64,000 nt of DNA from Pseudomonas tumuqii. Lineage in GTDB: Bacteria; Pseudomonadota; Gammaproteobacteria; Pseudomonadales; Pseudomonadaceae. Shown here piece after piece: positions 1 to 8,931 of the stretch. The stretch lies in NCBI RefSeq assembly GCF_013184545.1, contig NZ_JAAOJA010000004.1, positions 1 through 64,000 of the forward strand, read 5' to 3'. The notes below the pieces were generated by a model, which did no database searches, had not been told where the DNA came from, and was given only the letters and a program-made list of their open reading frames with translations. The first letter of the stretch is position 1, and each line of letters begins with the position of its first letter. Both the position numbers and the translations under genes were made by a program.

Positions 1-70
1 AGTAGTGAAACGATGCATCGCCGATGGTAGTGTGGGGTTTCCCCATGTGAGAGTAGGTCATCGTCAAGCT
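1..70 (+). rRNA. rrf: 5S ribosomal RNA, 3' part
   Basis: The first ~70 bases match the 3' half of a pseudomonad 5S rRNA, including the GTGAAACG, GCATCGCCGATGGTAGTG and GGGTTTCCCCATGTGAGAG segments and the terminal GTCATCGTCAAGC stretch. The 5' part and the rest of the rRNA operon lie outside the window. A strong intrinsic terminator follows directly, as expected for the end of an rRNA operon. The exact 3' processing end (68-72) cannot be fixed by eye. Confidence 0.93.
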
Positions 71-78
71 TATATTCC

Positions 79-113
79 AAACCCCCCATCTGCGTAAGCA
101 GGTGGGGGGTTTG
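79..113 (+). terminator. rRNA operon terminator
   Basis: A perfect inverted repeat (AACCCCCCATCTGC / GCAGGTGGGGGGTT) with a GTAA tetraloop is followed by a T-rich tract. It lies just after the 5S rRNA and ends transcription of the upstream rRNA operon. Confidence 0.9.
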
Positions 114-226
114 TCTTTGTGCGCGGAAAAGACCGGGCGCAGGCATCCCATCCTGCGATGTCAGAAGGCACGGTTCTGTGCTCTGCTCGTCTAGAATAGT
201 CATTCACTTCGCTTGAGCCTTTGCAT

Positions 227-886
227 ATGGCCGATTCGGCTGAATCTCATGACTTGTCGACGCTGCCACTGGATGAATTGGTTGCGTGCCATGAGTGCGA
301 TCTATTGATGCGTCGGCCGCAGTTGGCGGATGGCGAGCGGGCTGAGTGCCCACGTTGTGGTTTTGAGCTTTACTCCCAGCGCCATCAGGTTGTAAGACGC
401 AGCCTGGCTCTGGTGCTTGCTGCCCTGTTGCTTTACGTCCCCGCTAATTTTCTGCCAATCATGCAGCTGAACTTGCTCAGTCAGACGACCGAGGACACGG
501 TGTGGAGTGGTGTGGTTGGGCTGTATGAAAGTGATATGCAGGGCGTGGCCGTGGTGGTGTTTCTCTGCAGCATGGCGGTGCCTTTGCTCAAGCTGCTTTG
601 CCAGCTACTGGTGTTACTGAGCATTGCCTGGAACATTGGCCGTGGCTATGGCTTGCTGTTCTACCGTATCTATCACCATCTGCGTGATTGGGGCATGCTC
701 GAGGTTTATTTGATGGGCATCCTGGTGGCGATCGTCAAGCTGGCCGATATCGCCGACTTGAGCCTGGGGATTGGCTTGGTGTGTTTCGTGGCCTTGTTAT
801 TGGTCCAGGTTTGGCTGGAGGTTACGATGTCCCCGCATCAGATTTGGCGGGCGTTATCCGGGGAAGATGCACATGCGGGCAATTGA
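227..886 (+). CDS. PqiA/LetA-family inner membrane protein (first copy)
   Basis: A 219-residue paraquat-inducible protein A family protein. The N-terminal cytosolic part carries two CxxC pairs (ACHEC near residue 22 and CPRCG near 41), the zinc-ribbon signature of PqiA/LetA. About four hydrophobic segments follow, starting with LALVLAALLLYVPANFLPIM. LetA/PqiA proteins partner with periplasmic MCE tunnel proteins in phospholipid movement between the membranes. It overlaps the next pqiA gene and forms a three-gene operon with the MCE protein. The in-frame TTG at 221 is an alternative start; the ATG at 227 is preferred. Enterobacterial PqiA is one double-length protein, so this operon appears to carry its two halves as separate genes. 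Confidence 0.88.
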   Translation: MADSAESHDLSTLPLDELVACHECDLLMRRPQLADGERAECPRCGFELYSQRHQVVRRSLALVLAALLLYVPANFLPIMQLNLLSQTTEDTVWSGVVGLYESDMQGVAVVVFLCSMAVPLLKLLCQLLVLLSIAWNIGRGYGLLFYRIYHHLRDWGMLEVYLMGILVAIVKLADIADLSLGIGLVCFVALLLVQVWLEVTMSPHQIWRALSGEDAHAGN

Positions 887-1496
887 TGCGGGCCTGTTGG
901 TGTGCCACGAATGCCATATGCTGAATAAGCTGGAGCCTGACAGTCCCAGGCAGTTTTGTTCGCGTTGCGGGGGCGTTATTCATGCCCGTCGCCCGAACAG
1001 CCTGATTCGTACCTGGGCATTGCTGCTGACGGCTGCGCTGCTGTACATCCCCGCCAATCTGCTGCCGATCATGACCGTCAACTCGCTGGGCAAGGGGCAG
1101 TCCGACACCATCATGTCGGGCATCATCGAGCTGGTGCACCTCGGTATGCTGCCGATTGCCGCAGTGGTGTTCATCGCCAGTATTCTGGTGCCGACGTTCA
1201 AGTTGTTTGGCATTGCCTTGCTGCTGTATTCGGTGCAGCGCCATCAGCCAATCTCGGTGCGTCAGCGGATAGTCATGTACCGCTTTATCGAGTGGATTGG
1301 TCGCTGGTCGATGTTGGATATTTTCGTGATTGCGATTCTGGTCGCGGTGGTCAAGTTCGGCAGCCTGGCGAGTATCGAGCCTGGTTTCGGTTCGATTGCC
1401 TTCGCCAGCGTGGTGATTTTGACGATGCTCGCGGCTTTAACTTTCGATCCCCGCTTGATCTGGGATAACACGGAGTCGAATGACGACCATGACTGA
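867..1496 (+). CDS. PqiA/LetA-family inner membrane protein (second copy)
   Basis: A ~209-residue PqiA-domain protein related to the preceding gene. It has the same CHEC and CSRC zinc-ribbon pairs near the N-terminus, then WALLLTAALLYIPANLLPIM and further membrane segments. Its start (ATG 867 or 873) overlaps the end of the first pqiA gene by 14-20 bases. Its 3' end overlaps the MCE gene by 17 bases, which indicates translational coupling. Together the two proteins correspond to the two halves of a full-length PqiA/LetA. The reading frame is open well upstream of 867, but that part is out-of-frame sequence of the first gene. Confidence 0.87.
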   Translation: MHMRAIDAGLLVCHECHMLNKLEPDSPRQFCSRCGGVIHARRPNSLIRTWALLLTAALLYIPANLLPIMTVNSLGKGQSDTIMSGIIELVHLGMLPIAAVVFIASILVPTFKLFGIALLLYSVQRHQPISVRQRIVMYRFIEWIGRWSMLDIFVIAILVAVVKFGSLASIEPGFGSIAFASVVILTMLAALTFDPRLIWDNTESNDDHD

Positions 1497-3789
1497 TTTA
1501 CCGACGGCGAGAACGCGTCCCGCTTCCAACTGGTCGGCCATCTGGGTGTTGCCGCTGATTGCCTTGCTGATCGGTATCTGGCTGGTTTGGCGCGCCTACA
1601 GTCAGGCAGGCATCGACATTCAGGTGGTCTTCCCGAGCGGCGAAGGCATTCAGGCCGGCAAGACTGAAGTGATTTACAAGGGCATGGCGATCGGCAAGGT
1701 CAAGGCGATGACACTGGATGACAGTGGTGAAAACCTCGGCGTTGTCGCTACTGTGGAAATGAACAAGAAGGTTGAGCCGCACCTGCGCAGTAACACGCGC
1801 TTCTGGCTGGTCAAGCCGAGCGTGAGCCTGGCGGGTATCACCGGATTGGAAACCCTGGTGTCGGGTAATTACATTGCGGTAAGTCCTGGTGACGGTGAGC
1901 CGACTCTGGAGTTCGAGGCCCTAGTCGAGCCCCCTCCGTTATCGGATGACCGGCCCGGGTTGCATCTGACCTTGAAGGCCGAGCGCCTCGGTTCGCTGAA
2001 TCGCGACAGTCCGGTGTTCTACAAGCAGATTCAGGTTGGCCGGGTGAAAAGTTATGCCCTCGCCGACGATCAGAGCACGGTCGAGGTGAAGCTTTATATC
2101 GAGCCGACCTATGCCGCCCTGGTGCGCAAACATACGCGGTTCTGGAATGCCAGCGGCATCAGTATCGACGCCGGATTGTCGGGTTTCAAGCTGCGCAGTG
2201 AGTCGTTGGCCAGCATAGTGGCGGGCGGGATCGCCTTCGCCACGCCGGAGCATCGCAAGGAGAGTCCGGCGACCGACCCGAGCATTCCATTTCGCCTGTA
2301 TGAAGATTTCGACGCAGCTCAGGCCGGCATCAGGGTGCTGGTCAAGATGACCGATTTCGAAGGCTTGCAGGCCGGACGCACGCCGGTGTTGTACAACGGC
2401 GTACAGGCCGGCACCTTGAAGGCGCTGAAGATCAATGATGACCTGACCGGCGCCTTGGCCGAATTGAGCCTCGATCCGCGCACTGAAGACTACCTGGTTG
2501 ATGGCACCGAGTTCTGGGTGGTCAAACCGTCGATTTCCCTGGCCGGTATTACCGGTCTGGAGGCGCTGGTCAAGGGCAATTACATTGCCGTGCGCCCCGG
2601 CGAGAAGGGCGCGACAACCAAGCGCGATTTCGTGGCGCGGCCCAAGGCCCCACCACTCAACCTGGATGCGCCCGGCCTGCACCTGGTGCTGTTCAGCGAA
2701 AGCCGGGGTTCACTGGACGTCGGCAGTCCGATCCTCTATCGCCAGGTAGCTGTCGGTTCGGTGCAGAGCGTTCAGCTCGCGCGCGACAATCGGCGTGTGG
2801 TCTTTGGGCTGCACGTCGCGCCCGAGTATGTACATCTGGTGAACAGCTCGACGCGTTTCTGGAATGCCAGTGGAATTACCTTGAAAGGCGGTTTGTCCGG
2901 GGTCGAGGTCAAGAGCGAGTCGCTGCAGACCCTGTTGTCTGGCGGCATCGCGTTCGAAACCACGGATATGCAGGCACCTGCCCTGTCCAGACGAGTGCCG
3001 CGCTTCAACCTCTACGAGAGTCGCGAAACGGCCATGCAGGATGGCATGGCAATCACCATCAGGGTGGAGCGCGGTGATGGCCTGAGTCCGGGCACGGCGA
3101 TACGCTACAGAGGCCTGGATGTCGGCAAGGTCGAAAGTATCGAGCTCAGTGATGACCTGCAGGCTGTGGTTTTGCGTGCTCGCGTGACCCTGGCGACTGA
3201 GCAGATCGCCCGGGTTGGTACGCGGTTCTGGGTGGTCAAACCGGAGTTCAGCCTGACCCGCGTGACTAACCTGGATACCCTGGTCAGTGGCCAGTACCTG
3301 GAAGTGCTGCCGGCGCACAAGGCCGCGTCCCGACAGACCGAATTCATCGCGCTGGCCCGACCGCCGAGCCAAGAGGTGGAGGAGCATGGCCTGCATCTGG
3401 TGCTCAGCACCACGCGGCGCAGCTCGCTGAAAGCCGGGGTGCCAGTGAGTTATCGGGAAGTGCCGGTGGGCAAGGTGACTGGCTATGAGCTGGGACCGAC
3501 CGCGGATCGGGTGCTGATTCATATCCTCATCGAGCCGCGCTATGCCGGCCTGGTGCGCACCGGCAGCCGTTTCTGGAATACCTCGGGCGTTGGTTTCGAG
3601 GCGGGACTGTTCAAGGGCGTGAAGGTGCGTAGCGAGTCCCTGGAAACCCTGATCGAAGGCGGCGTGGCGTTCGCCACGCCGGAGGAGCCCACGAGCAACC
3701 AGGCCCGGGCGGGACAGACCTTTGCCCTGTTCGACGAGCCACAGGGCGAATGGTTGGGTTGGGCACCGAAGATCGCCTTGCCGAAATAG
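1480..3789 (+). CDS. PqiB/LetB-type MCE-domain protein with six MCE repeats
   Basis: A 769-residue protein with one N-terminal membrane anchor (about residues 18-38) and a large periplasmic part. Six MCE/MlaD-like repeats can be counted, starting near residues 44, 160, 283, 400, 522 and 638. They alternate between two subtypes: F-x-x-G-x-x-x-G units and GLHL-type units. MCE proteins of this size stack as hexameric rings into a tunnel that carries lipids across the periplasm. E. coli PqiB has three MCE domains and LetB/YebT seven, so this protein is intermediate in length. It is encoded with two PqiA proteins. No PqiC lipoprotein gene follows; the next gene is convergent. Confidence 0.88.
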   Translation: MTTMTDLPTARTRPASNWSAIWVLPLIALLIGIWLVWRAYSQAGIDIQVVFPSGEGIQAGKTEVIYKGMAIGKVKAMTLDDSGENLGVVATVEMNKKVEPHLRSNTRFWLVKPSVSLAGITGLETLVSGNYIAVSPGDGEPTLEFEALVEPPPLSDDRPGLHLTLKAERLGSLNRDSPVFYKQIQVGRVKSYALADDQSTVEVKLYIEPTYAALVRKHTRFWNASGISIDAGLSGFKLRSESLASIVAGGIAFATPEHRKESPATDPSIPFRLYEDFDAAQAGIRVLVKMTDFEGLQAGRTPVLYNGVQAGTLKALKINDDLTGALAELSLDPRTEDYLVDGTEFWVVKPSISLAGITGLEALVKGNYIAVRPGEKGATTKRDFVARPKAPPLNLDAPGLHLVLFSESRGSLDVGSPILYRQVAVGSVQSVQLARDNRRVVFGLHVAPEYVHLVNSSTRFWNASGITLKGGLSGVEVKSESLQTLLSGGIAFETTDMQAPALSRRVPRFNLYESRETAMQDGMAITIRVERGDGLSPGTAIRYRGLDVGKVESIELSDDLQAVVLRARVTLATEQIARVGTRFWVVKPEFSLTRVTNLDTLVSGQYLEVLPAHKAASRQTEFIALARPPSQEVEEHGLHLVLSTTRRSSLKAGVPVSYREVPVGKVTGYELGPTADRVLIHILIEPRYAGLVRTGSRFWNTSGVGFEAGLFKGVKVRSESLETLIEGGVAFATPEEPTSNQARAGQTFALFDEPQGEWLGWAPKIALPK

Positions 3790-3795
3790 GCACAT

Positions 3796-3837
3796 CACAA
3801 CTAATCAGGACCGCCTAGGCGGGCCGGGTTAGTTGTG
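3796..3837. terminator. nested hairpin between convergent pqiB-type and mksB genes
   Basis: Outer arms CACAACTAA (3796-3804) and TTAGTTGTG (3829-3837) are perfect complements. The interior holds a second perfect palindrome, CCGCCTAGGCGG (3811-3822). It lies in the only gap between two convergent genes, so a bidirectional terminator is the likeliest role. It lacks a clear T-run on either strand. Confidence 0.55.
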
Positions 3838-3846
3838 TCGGATGTT

Positions 3847-6678
3847 TCAGGCCGGTTCGACAGCTTCGACAGGCAGAGCCTGTGTTTTGCTGGTCTCCCG
3901 GCGCTGGATGTATTTCCAATCCGCCTCGTCGATATAGATGCCGTTCGGTCCGCTGCCGCCTTCCAGGTCGATGGCCACATGGGCCGAGACCTGCGGCTTG
4001 ACCGAGGCGAGAATCGGCACGAAGCCCAGTTGCAGGCTGGTTTCGATCAAGGCCTGCTGGTTCTTCTCGTCGATATCCGCCGCCTCGTCGAGGTAGTAGG
4101 GCAGGCGGATGCGTCCGGCCTGATCGCGATCCATCAGGTGCAGCAGCAGATACATGTTGGTCAGCGCCTTGATGGTCATGGTGGTGCCGTTCGACGCTGC
4201 GCCGTCGATATCGGTGTGGATCACCGGCTGGCCATGCACCTTGGTGATCTCGAAGGCCAGCTCGAACAGATCCTTCAGGCCCAACTGGTTATGGTTGGCG
4301 GCGACCAGGCGCGCCAGATATTCCTTGGCTTCCTCGTTCTTGCTGTCCTGATCGCTGCTCTGCTGCAGGTCGAACACCGAGAGGGTCTCGCCTTGCTCGT
4401 ACTGGCCAGCGCTGTGGATGATCTGGTCGATATGCTTGAGCGCGTCCTTGTTCGGCGCCAGAACGATGCGAAAACTCTCCAGGTTGGAGACCTGGCGCTT
4501 GTTGATCTCGCGGTTGAACAGCGCCAGCTGGTGTTCCAGGTTGTCGTAGTCGCTGCGGATATTGCGCAGGGTGCGGGCGATATCGGTGACGGCGGCGCGG
4601 CGGGCTTTGGTCAGGGTCAGCGCTTCGTCCTGGCGATGGGCATAGGCGTTGACCAGCAGGTGCAGGCGGCGTTCGACGTCGTCCTCGCTGTCGAACTTGG
4701 CCACGCCTTTCAGGCGTACCTGGGCATAGAGCGCCTCGATCTGCCCATCGACCCGCTGCAGGCCCTGCCAGGCGTCCTGGTAGTCGTTGAGCAGCGGCAG
4801 CAGGTTGTCCAGGGAATCGTCCAGCGGGTCGGTGAACGGCGTGCCGAACGGCAGATTGGCCGGCAGCAGCTGGCGGCGGCGCAGGGCGTCCTCCAGGGTG
4901 CGCTGCTTGGCTTCCAGGTCGGCCAGCTGACGGCCGACCAGTTGCAGCTTGGCGGACAATTGTTGCACGCGCTCGGTAAAGGCGTCCGAGGCGCGCTTGA
5001 GTTCGTCCTGGGCGGCTTCCAACTGCGCAAGCTGTTCCAGCTTGCCGTTTTCTTCCACCGCCAGGGTCTGGCTGCGGCGGAAATCCTCCAGGGCTTTCTG
5101 CGCATCCAGCACGGCCTGGTACAACTGTTCGGCCTGGGCCTTGCTGGCGGCGCGGTCGGCGGCCACCGCCTGCTGGGTTTTCAATTGCTTGTATTCGCGC
5201 TCGAGGCGGTCTTTCTGGTCGCGCAGCGCGGCACGGTCGGCCAGCGCTTGCAGGGCCGGCGGTTCGATATGCGAGAGGTCGATGGACAGGCCCGGTACTT
5301 CGAAGCGCTCGCCCTTGAACCCATCCAGCACGGCTTCCAGGGATTTTACCCAGGCCTCGCCATCGCCAACTTGAATACCTTTTTCACCCAGTGGCAGGCT
5401 GAACAGCTGGCCATTGAACAGGCGCATCAGGCGGTCGACGTCGGCCTGGGAGAACTCTTCGCGCAGGCGCGAGTAGCTGTTGTTGTCGGCGTGTTCGAGC
5501 TGCTGCTTGACCGACTTCAGGCGTTTGTCCAGATCGCTCAGGCGCTCGTCCAGATCTTCGCTGGAGAACTGCCGCGACTGCGCCAGGGCGCCGGCCAGTT
5601 CGTCGTGGGCGTCCTTGGCGGCGAGCAGTTGCGCCTCCAGCACTTGCACGTCGCTGACCAGGGCGAAACGGTTCTTCAGTACGGCCAGCTCGCCGAGCCA
5701 GCGCTGGATTTCGCTAATCTCGCGCTCCAGGCGCATCAGCTCGGCGGTGCCGCCGCGTTGTTCGTGCTGCAGGCCATCCTGTTCGCCGCGGTAATGCTCG
5801 GCCTGGATCACCAGCTCTTCGCGGCGCGCGCCGGCATAGTCCTGCCAGGTGCCGAGCAGGGAATCGAGCAGTGGCGACAGGCGATGCAACTTGCCGCGCA
5901 GTTGCTCGCGTTGGGCCACGCCGGCGGCCAGGGCCTCGATCAGCGGCCCGGCGCTGACCAGCGCCTGGTAGTCCTGCTCCATCCGGCGCACATCGCGGAA
6001 CGCCTCTTCGGTGGCGGCGATGTAGTCGACGCTGCCCGAGCGCAGGCTGTGCTCGAAGGCGTCGAGGAACAGCTGCTTGAGCTTGGCCGCGGTGATCTCG
6101 CGCATATGCAGCAGGTTGATGAACAACGCGCGGAAGGTCTTCAGACTCTGCTCGCTGGTCGAGCGCAGCGGGATCAGGGTCAGGTCCAGCGGTATCGAGG
6201 TGTGGCCGCCGACCAGCAGGCGGCGCAGCTCTTCCGGCTTGAGCTCAAAGGCCTTGATGCCTTCGCGCTCCAGGGCGTTGAACAACTCGCGCTGACGCAG
6301 GCAGGTGCCGTCCTTCTGGTAGTGGGCCAGGTCCAGCTCGCCCTGGTAGGCGAAGAACTGGTGACCGAAACCGCCGCCCGGCCCGCGCCCGGCCACACCG
6401 ATCACGTGGGGGCCGTGGGGCAGGGCGACTTCGACGAGGATGTAGCTGGTATCGGTGGCGAAGTAGAACTTGCGCGACTGCTCCAGGCTGTACTTGCCGA
6501 AGCTCATGTCCGACATGCGCGCCAGGATGGGGAACTGCAGGGCGTTGATCGAGGCGGATTTGCCCAGGTTGTTGGCACCGTACACCGACAGCGGGTTTTC
6601 CAGGGGAAACAGGCCGAGGCTGTAGCCGGCGGTGTTCAACAGGGCAAAGCGGCGAATGCCGTAGCGTTCCTGGCTCAT
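3847..6678 (-). CDS. mksB: MksB, SMC-like ATPase of the MksBEF condensin
   Basis: A 943-residue SMC-family ATPase. Walker A is GANNLGKS at residues 34-41. Long heptad-rich, Glu/Gln/Leu-rich stretches fill the middle and are typical of SMC coiled coils. A signature-like NGTTMT lies near 830, and Walker B (YYLDE) is at 861-865. MksB works with MksE and MksF as an alternative bacterial condensin for chromosome organisation; related JetC/MksB proteins act in Wadjet plasmid defence. The start overlaps the mksE stop by four bases (ATGA). The gene order mksF-mksE-mksB is that of the P. aeruginosa locus. No nuclease subunit gene follows. Confidence 0.93.
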   Translation of the reverse strand: MSQERYGIRRFALLNTAGYSLGLFPLENPLSVYGANNLGKSASINALQFPILARMSDMSFGKYSLEQSRKFYFATDTSYILVEVALPHGPHVIGVAGRGPGGGFGHQFFAYQGELDLAHYQKDGTCLRQRELFNALEREGIKAFELKPEELRRLLVGGHTSIPLDLTLIPLRSTSEQSLKTFRALFINLLHMREITAAKLKQLFLDAFEHSLRSGSVDYIAATEEAFRDVRRMEQDYQALVSAGPLIEALAAGVAQREQLRGKLHRLSPLLDSLLGTWQDYAGARREELVIQAEHYRGEQDGLQHEQRGGTAELMRLEREISEIQRWLGELAVLKNRFALVSDVQVLEAQLLAAKDAHDELAGALAQSRQFSSEDLDERLSDLDKRLKSVKQQLEHADNNSYSRLREEFSQADVDRLMRLFNGQLFSLPLGEKGIQVGDGEAWVKSLEAVLDGFKGERFEVPGLSIDLSHIEPPALQALADRAALRDQKDRLEREYKQLKTQQAVAADRAASKAQAEQLYQAVLDAQKALEDFRRSQTLAVEENGKLEQLAQLEAAQDELKRASDAFTERVQQLSAKLQLVGRQLADLEAKQRTLEDALRRRQLLPANLPFGTPFTDPLDDSLDNLLPLLNDYQDAWQGLQRVDGQIEALYAQVRLKGVAKFDSEDDVERRLHLLVNAYAHRQDEALTLTKARRAAVTDIARTLRNIRSDYDNLEHQLALFNREINKRQVSNLESFRIVLAPNKDALKHIDQIIHSAGQYEQGETLSVFDLQQSSDQDSKNEEAKEYLARLVAANHNQLGLKDLFELAFEITKVHGQPVIHTDIDGAASNGTTMTIKALTNMYLLLHLMDRDQAGRIRLPYYLDEAADIDEKNQQALIETSLQLGFVPILASVKPQVSAHVAIDLEGGSGPNGIYIDEADWKYIQRRETSKTQALPVEAVEPA

Positions 6679-7370
6679 GCGAGGGTCTCCTGTACGGCGT
6701 GTTCGTCGGCCATGGCACGGGCCAGGGCGTCTTCTTCGGATTCGTCGGCATACTCTTCGGCGAGGCTGATGATGTCGTCCTCGGCTTCATCGTCCAGCAG
6801 CACCGGGGTCGGCAGCGGCAGGGCGCTGTGCAGCGTGGCGGCCAGGTCGCGATCCTGCTGCACGCTCAGGCAGACATCGAGAAAGCGGTGCATGGGGGCG
6901 AGGAAGCGGTAGATGCCGTTGTCTTCGCTGGCAAAGCCCAGCTGGTTCAGGCGGCGCATGACTTTTTCTTCCAGCTCCTCAACGCTGGTGACCTCGGCTT
7001 GGAGGAACAGGTCACGGTATTTTTCCAGCAGCGGCGGCAGTTCATCGCGGCCGAGGCTGCCACCGTCGAGCACGGCCAACGGGTCGCGGCCCTGGTCGGC
7101 GAGGTGCTCGACCAGGATGAAGGTGAACAGTGCCAAACGCTGGGCGGTCTTGTTGACCTGGGCGCCCATCTGCTCGGGAACGAAATAGTAGAAGCCGCGG
7201 CTATCGCAGACCAGCTCATAGCCGAGCGCCTTGAACAGCGCGCGGTACTGGTCCTGCTGGTTGGACAGCTGAGCATACAGCTCCGGGTCGCGGCGGCTGA
7301 CGTGATACCCCTTGAACAGCTCGCGGAAGATCGGTGCCAGTTGGGTCAGTTCTTTCAGGTCGATATTCAT
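6675..7370 (-). CDS. mksE: MksE, accessory subunit of the MksBEF condensin
   Basis: A 231-residue protein beginning MNIDLKELTQLAPIFRELF, with the winged-helix-like layout and acidic C-terminal half of MksE/MukE-like condensin subunits. It has no catalytic motif. It is assigned mainly from its position between a kleisin-like gene and the SMC-like mksB, and from its size. The stop codon overlaps the mksB start, so translation is likely coupled. MksE dimers bind the kleisin MksF and regulate the ATPase. Confidence 0.9.
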   Translation of the reverse strand: MNIDLKELTQLAPIFRELFKGYHVSRRDPELYAQLSNQQDQYRALFKALGYELVCDSRGFYYFVPEQMGAQVNKTAQRLALFTFILVEHLADQGRDPLAVLDGGSLGRDELPPLLEKYRDLFLQAEVTSVEELEEKVMRRLNQLGFASEDNGIYRFLAPMHRFLDVCLSVQQDRDLAATLHSALPLPTPVLLDDEAEDDIISLAEEYADESEEDALARAMADEHAVQETLA

Positions 7371-7405
7371 GGCAATCCATTCGCTGCGGCGGCAGCGCGT
7401 TGTAC

Positions 7406-7430
7406 GTAGGGTGCGCGGTGCGCACCGCGG
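7406..7430. repeat. short GC-rich palindrome in the mksF-mksE gap
   Basis: GTAGGGTGCGCGGTGCGCACC contains the dyad GTGCGC-GGT-GCGCAC. It occupies most of the 86-base gap between mksF and mksE. Similar GTAGGGYGCGC palindromes are scattered between genes in pseudomonads, and a related one lies at 33421-33445. It may form an RNA hairpin in the mksFEB transcript. Confidence 0.45.
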
Positions 7431-7456
7431 ATTCGGTTGTGCTGCGCGCGAGCAGC

Positions 7457-8695
7457 CTATGGCGCGGCGCGGAGCAAGGTGAATGAGCTCAGGCTGAGCT
7501 GGTGCTCGGCGGTCAGGTAATCGCGGCGTTCCAGGCGCTCGCGCTGGAAGCGCGCGTCACGCGACAGGCGCGAGAACCAATACAGCAGTTCGTCGGTGGC
7601 ACCTTCGGGTTCCTGCGTCAGCAGCCAGCTCATCAAATCCGGCAGCGGCAACGCCTGTTCGCAGCGTTCGAGCATCTCGCGGGCGGTGCGTGGCGCGCGC
7701 GGTGCTTCGCCCTTGCGCGCAGTGCTGGCCTTGGGGAATTGCGCCGGCTTGGGCTCGAAGCGCGCCAGCGCATAGACATAGGCCTCGACCTGCGACGCGG
7801 TACCGAGAAAGGTGCTCTGCGGCCGGCTGAACAGCGGCAAGGATGCCTGCGGCACCGCGTCGAGGCCTTTACGGCGGATCGCCGCCAGGGCCAGGGCCGC
7901 GCCACGGGTGACGGCGTTGTGCCGACGCGCCTCCTCGCGCAGCGGCAGCAGCAGTTCGCGGGCGCGGCGCAGGGTCAGTTGGGCGGTGGTCTGCATCTCC
8001 AGGATGCGCGCGTGGGTACGCAGCAGCAGGTCATCGTCGACCAGTTGGCCGAGGCGCTGCTGTTCGCCGAGCAGGCGCAGCAACACATGCTCGACGCGGT
8101 AGACGCCCTGCTCGAAGGCGCCGTCGGCGGCGACCAGCTGGATCATCGGCTCGACGTATTCGTCCCAGGTCGCCAGCACCTCGGCGTAACGCTGGCGCAA
8201 CGGGATCTGCCGGTCGCTGGTCTTGGCCCGCTCGGCCACGGCGACCAGCGCCTGTTCGTCGTTGGCCAGCTTCTTCAGCACGTCACGCACGCGCATATCC
8301 AGCAGGCGCAGCTGGCGCGCCAGGTCGGCGGCGTCGCGCACCTCGAAGGCGTCCTTGATATAGCCGGCCAGGCGCTCGAGGTGGCGCAAATAGGCCTCGA
8401 TCTCCAGACACAAGCCCAAGCGGTGCTCGCGGCGCAGGTAGGCGAGGAAGTCGTGGATCTGCGCGTTCAGCTCGAAGCGGTTGGGGCTCTTGGCCACCGG
8501 CACCAGGATGTCCAGGCGGATCCACTGGTCGAGCAGGGCGGTAATGTCCACCGGCGTGCTCTCCGGCAACTGCGCCGTCAGCTGTTTGCGCAGCTCGATC
8601 AGGCTCAGGGTGCCGCTATCGAAGCGCTCGCAGAGCGGTTCGAGCAACGTCCAGTGTTCGGCAAGGGCGCGCAGTACGCGCTTGGGATCGATCAT
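7457..8695 (-). CDS. mksF: MksF, kleisin subunit of the MksBEF condensin
   Basis: A 412-residue protein starting MIDPKRVLRALAEHW. It is the first gene of the mksF-mksE-mksB operon and has the length and helical character of the MksF/MukF-like kleisin. The kleisin bridges the MksB heads and recruits MksE. The open frame continues 56 codons upstream, but the ATG at 8695 is chosen because upstream sequence is low-complexity and the protein then starts with the recognisable family N-terminus. It is transcribed away from the unknown gene at 8932; the 236-base divergent region should hold both promoters. Confidence 0.9.
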   Translation of the reverse strand: MIDPKRVLRALAEHWTLLEPLCERFDSGTLSLIELRKQLTAQLPESTPVDITALLDQWIRLDILVPVAKSPNRFELNAQIHDFLAYLRREHRLGLCLEIEAYLRHLERLAGYIKDAFEVRDAADLARQLRLLDMRVRDVLKKLANDEQALVAVAERAKTSDRQIPLRQRYAEVLATWDEYVEPMIQLVAADGAFEQGVYRVEHVLLRLLGEQQRLGQLVDDDLLLRTHARILEMQTTAQLTLRRARELLLPLREEARRHNAVTRGAALALAAIRRKGLDAVPQASLPLFSRPQSTFLGTASQVEAYVYALARFEPKPAQFPKASTARKGEAPRAPRTAREMLERCEQALPLPDLMSWLLTQEPEGATDELLYWFSRLSRDARFQRERLERRDYLTAEHQLSLSSFTLLRAAP

Positions 8696-8931
8696 CGAAG
8701 GCCGGTCGCTCAATCTGGGAAAAACGCCGATTGTACTGCATCGACCGGCAATCGATTGAGCCTGAACCGATCGGAGGCGCTTTGTTGGCGCAGGTGACGC
8801 AATGCGGCAGTTTGCGACCGCCGCAGTCGTGCTCGGATTATCCGAATGCGCTGGAAGCCCCATTCAAGTGACTGAATTCGCTGGCATGTTTTCTGCGATA
8901 GCCGATCAAAGCCCCTGCTGGGATCGAGCCT

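Noticed and set aside
3835..6912. 1025-residue plus-strand open frame opposite mksB
   Set aside because: It is a Gln/Leu/Val-rich shadow of the mksB coding strand in GC-rich DNA; mksB has Walker motifs and operon context.
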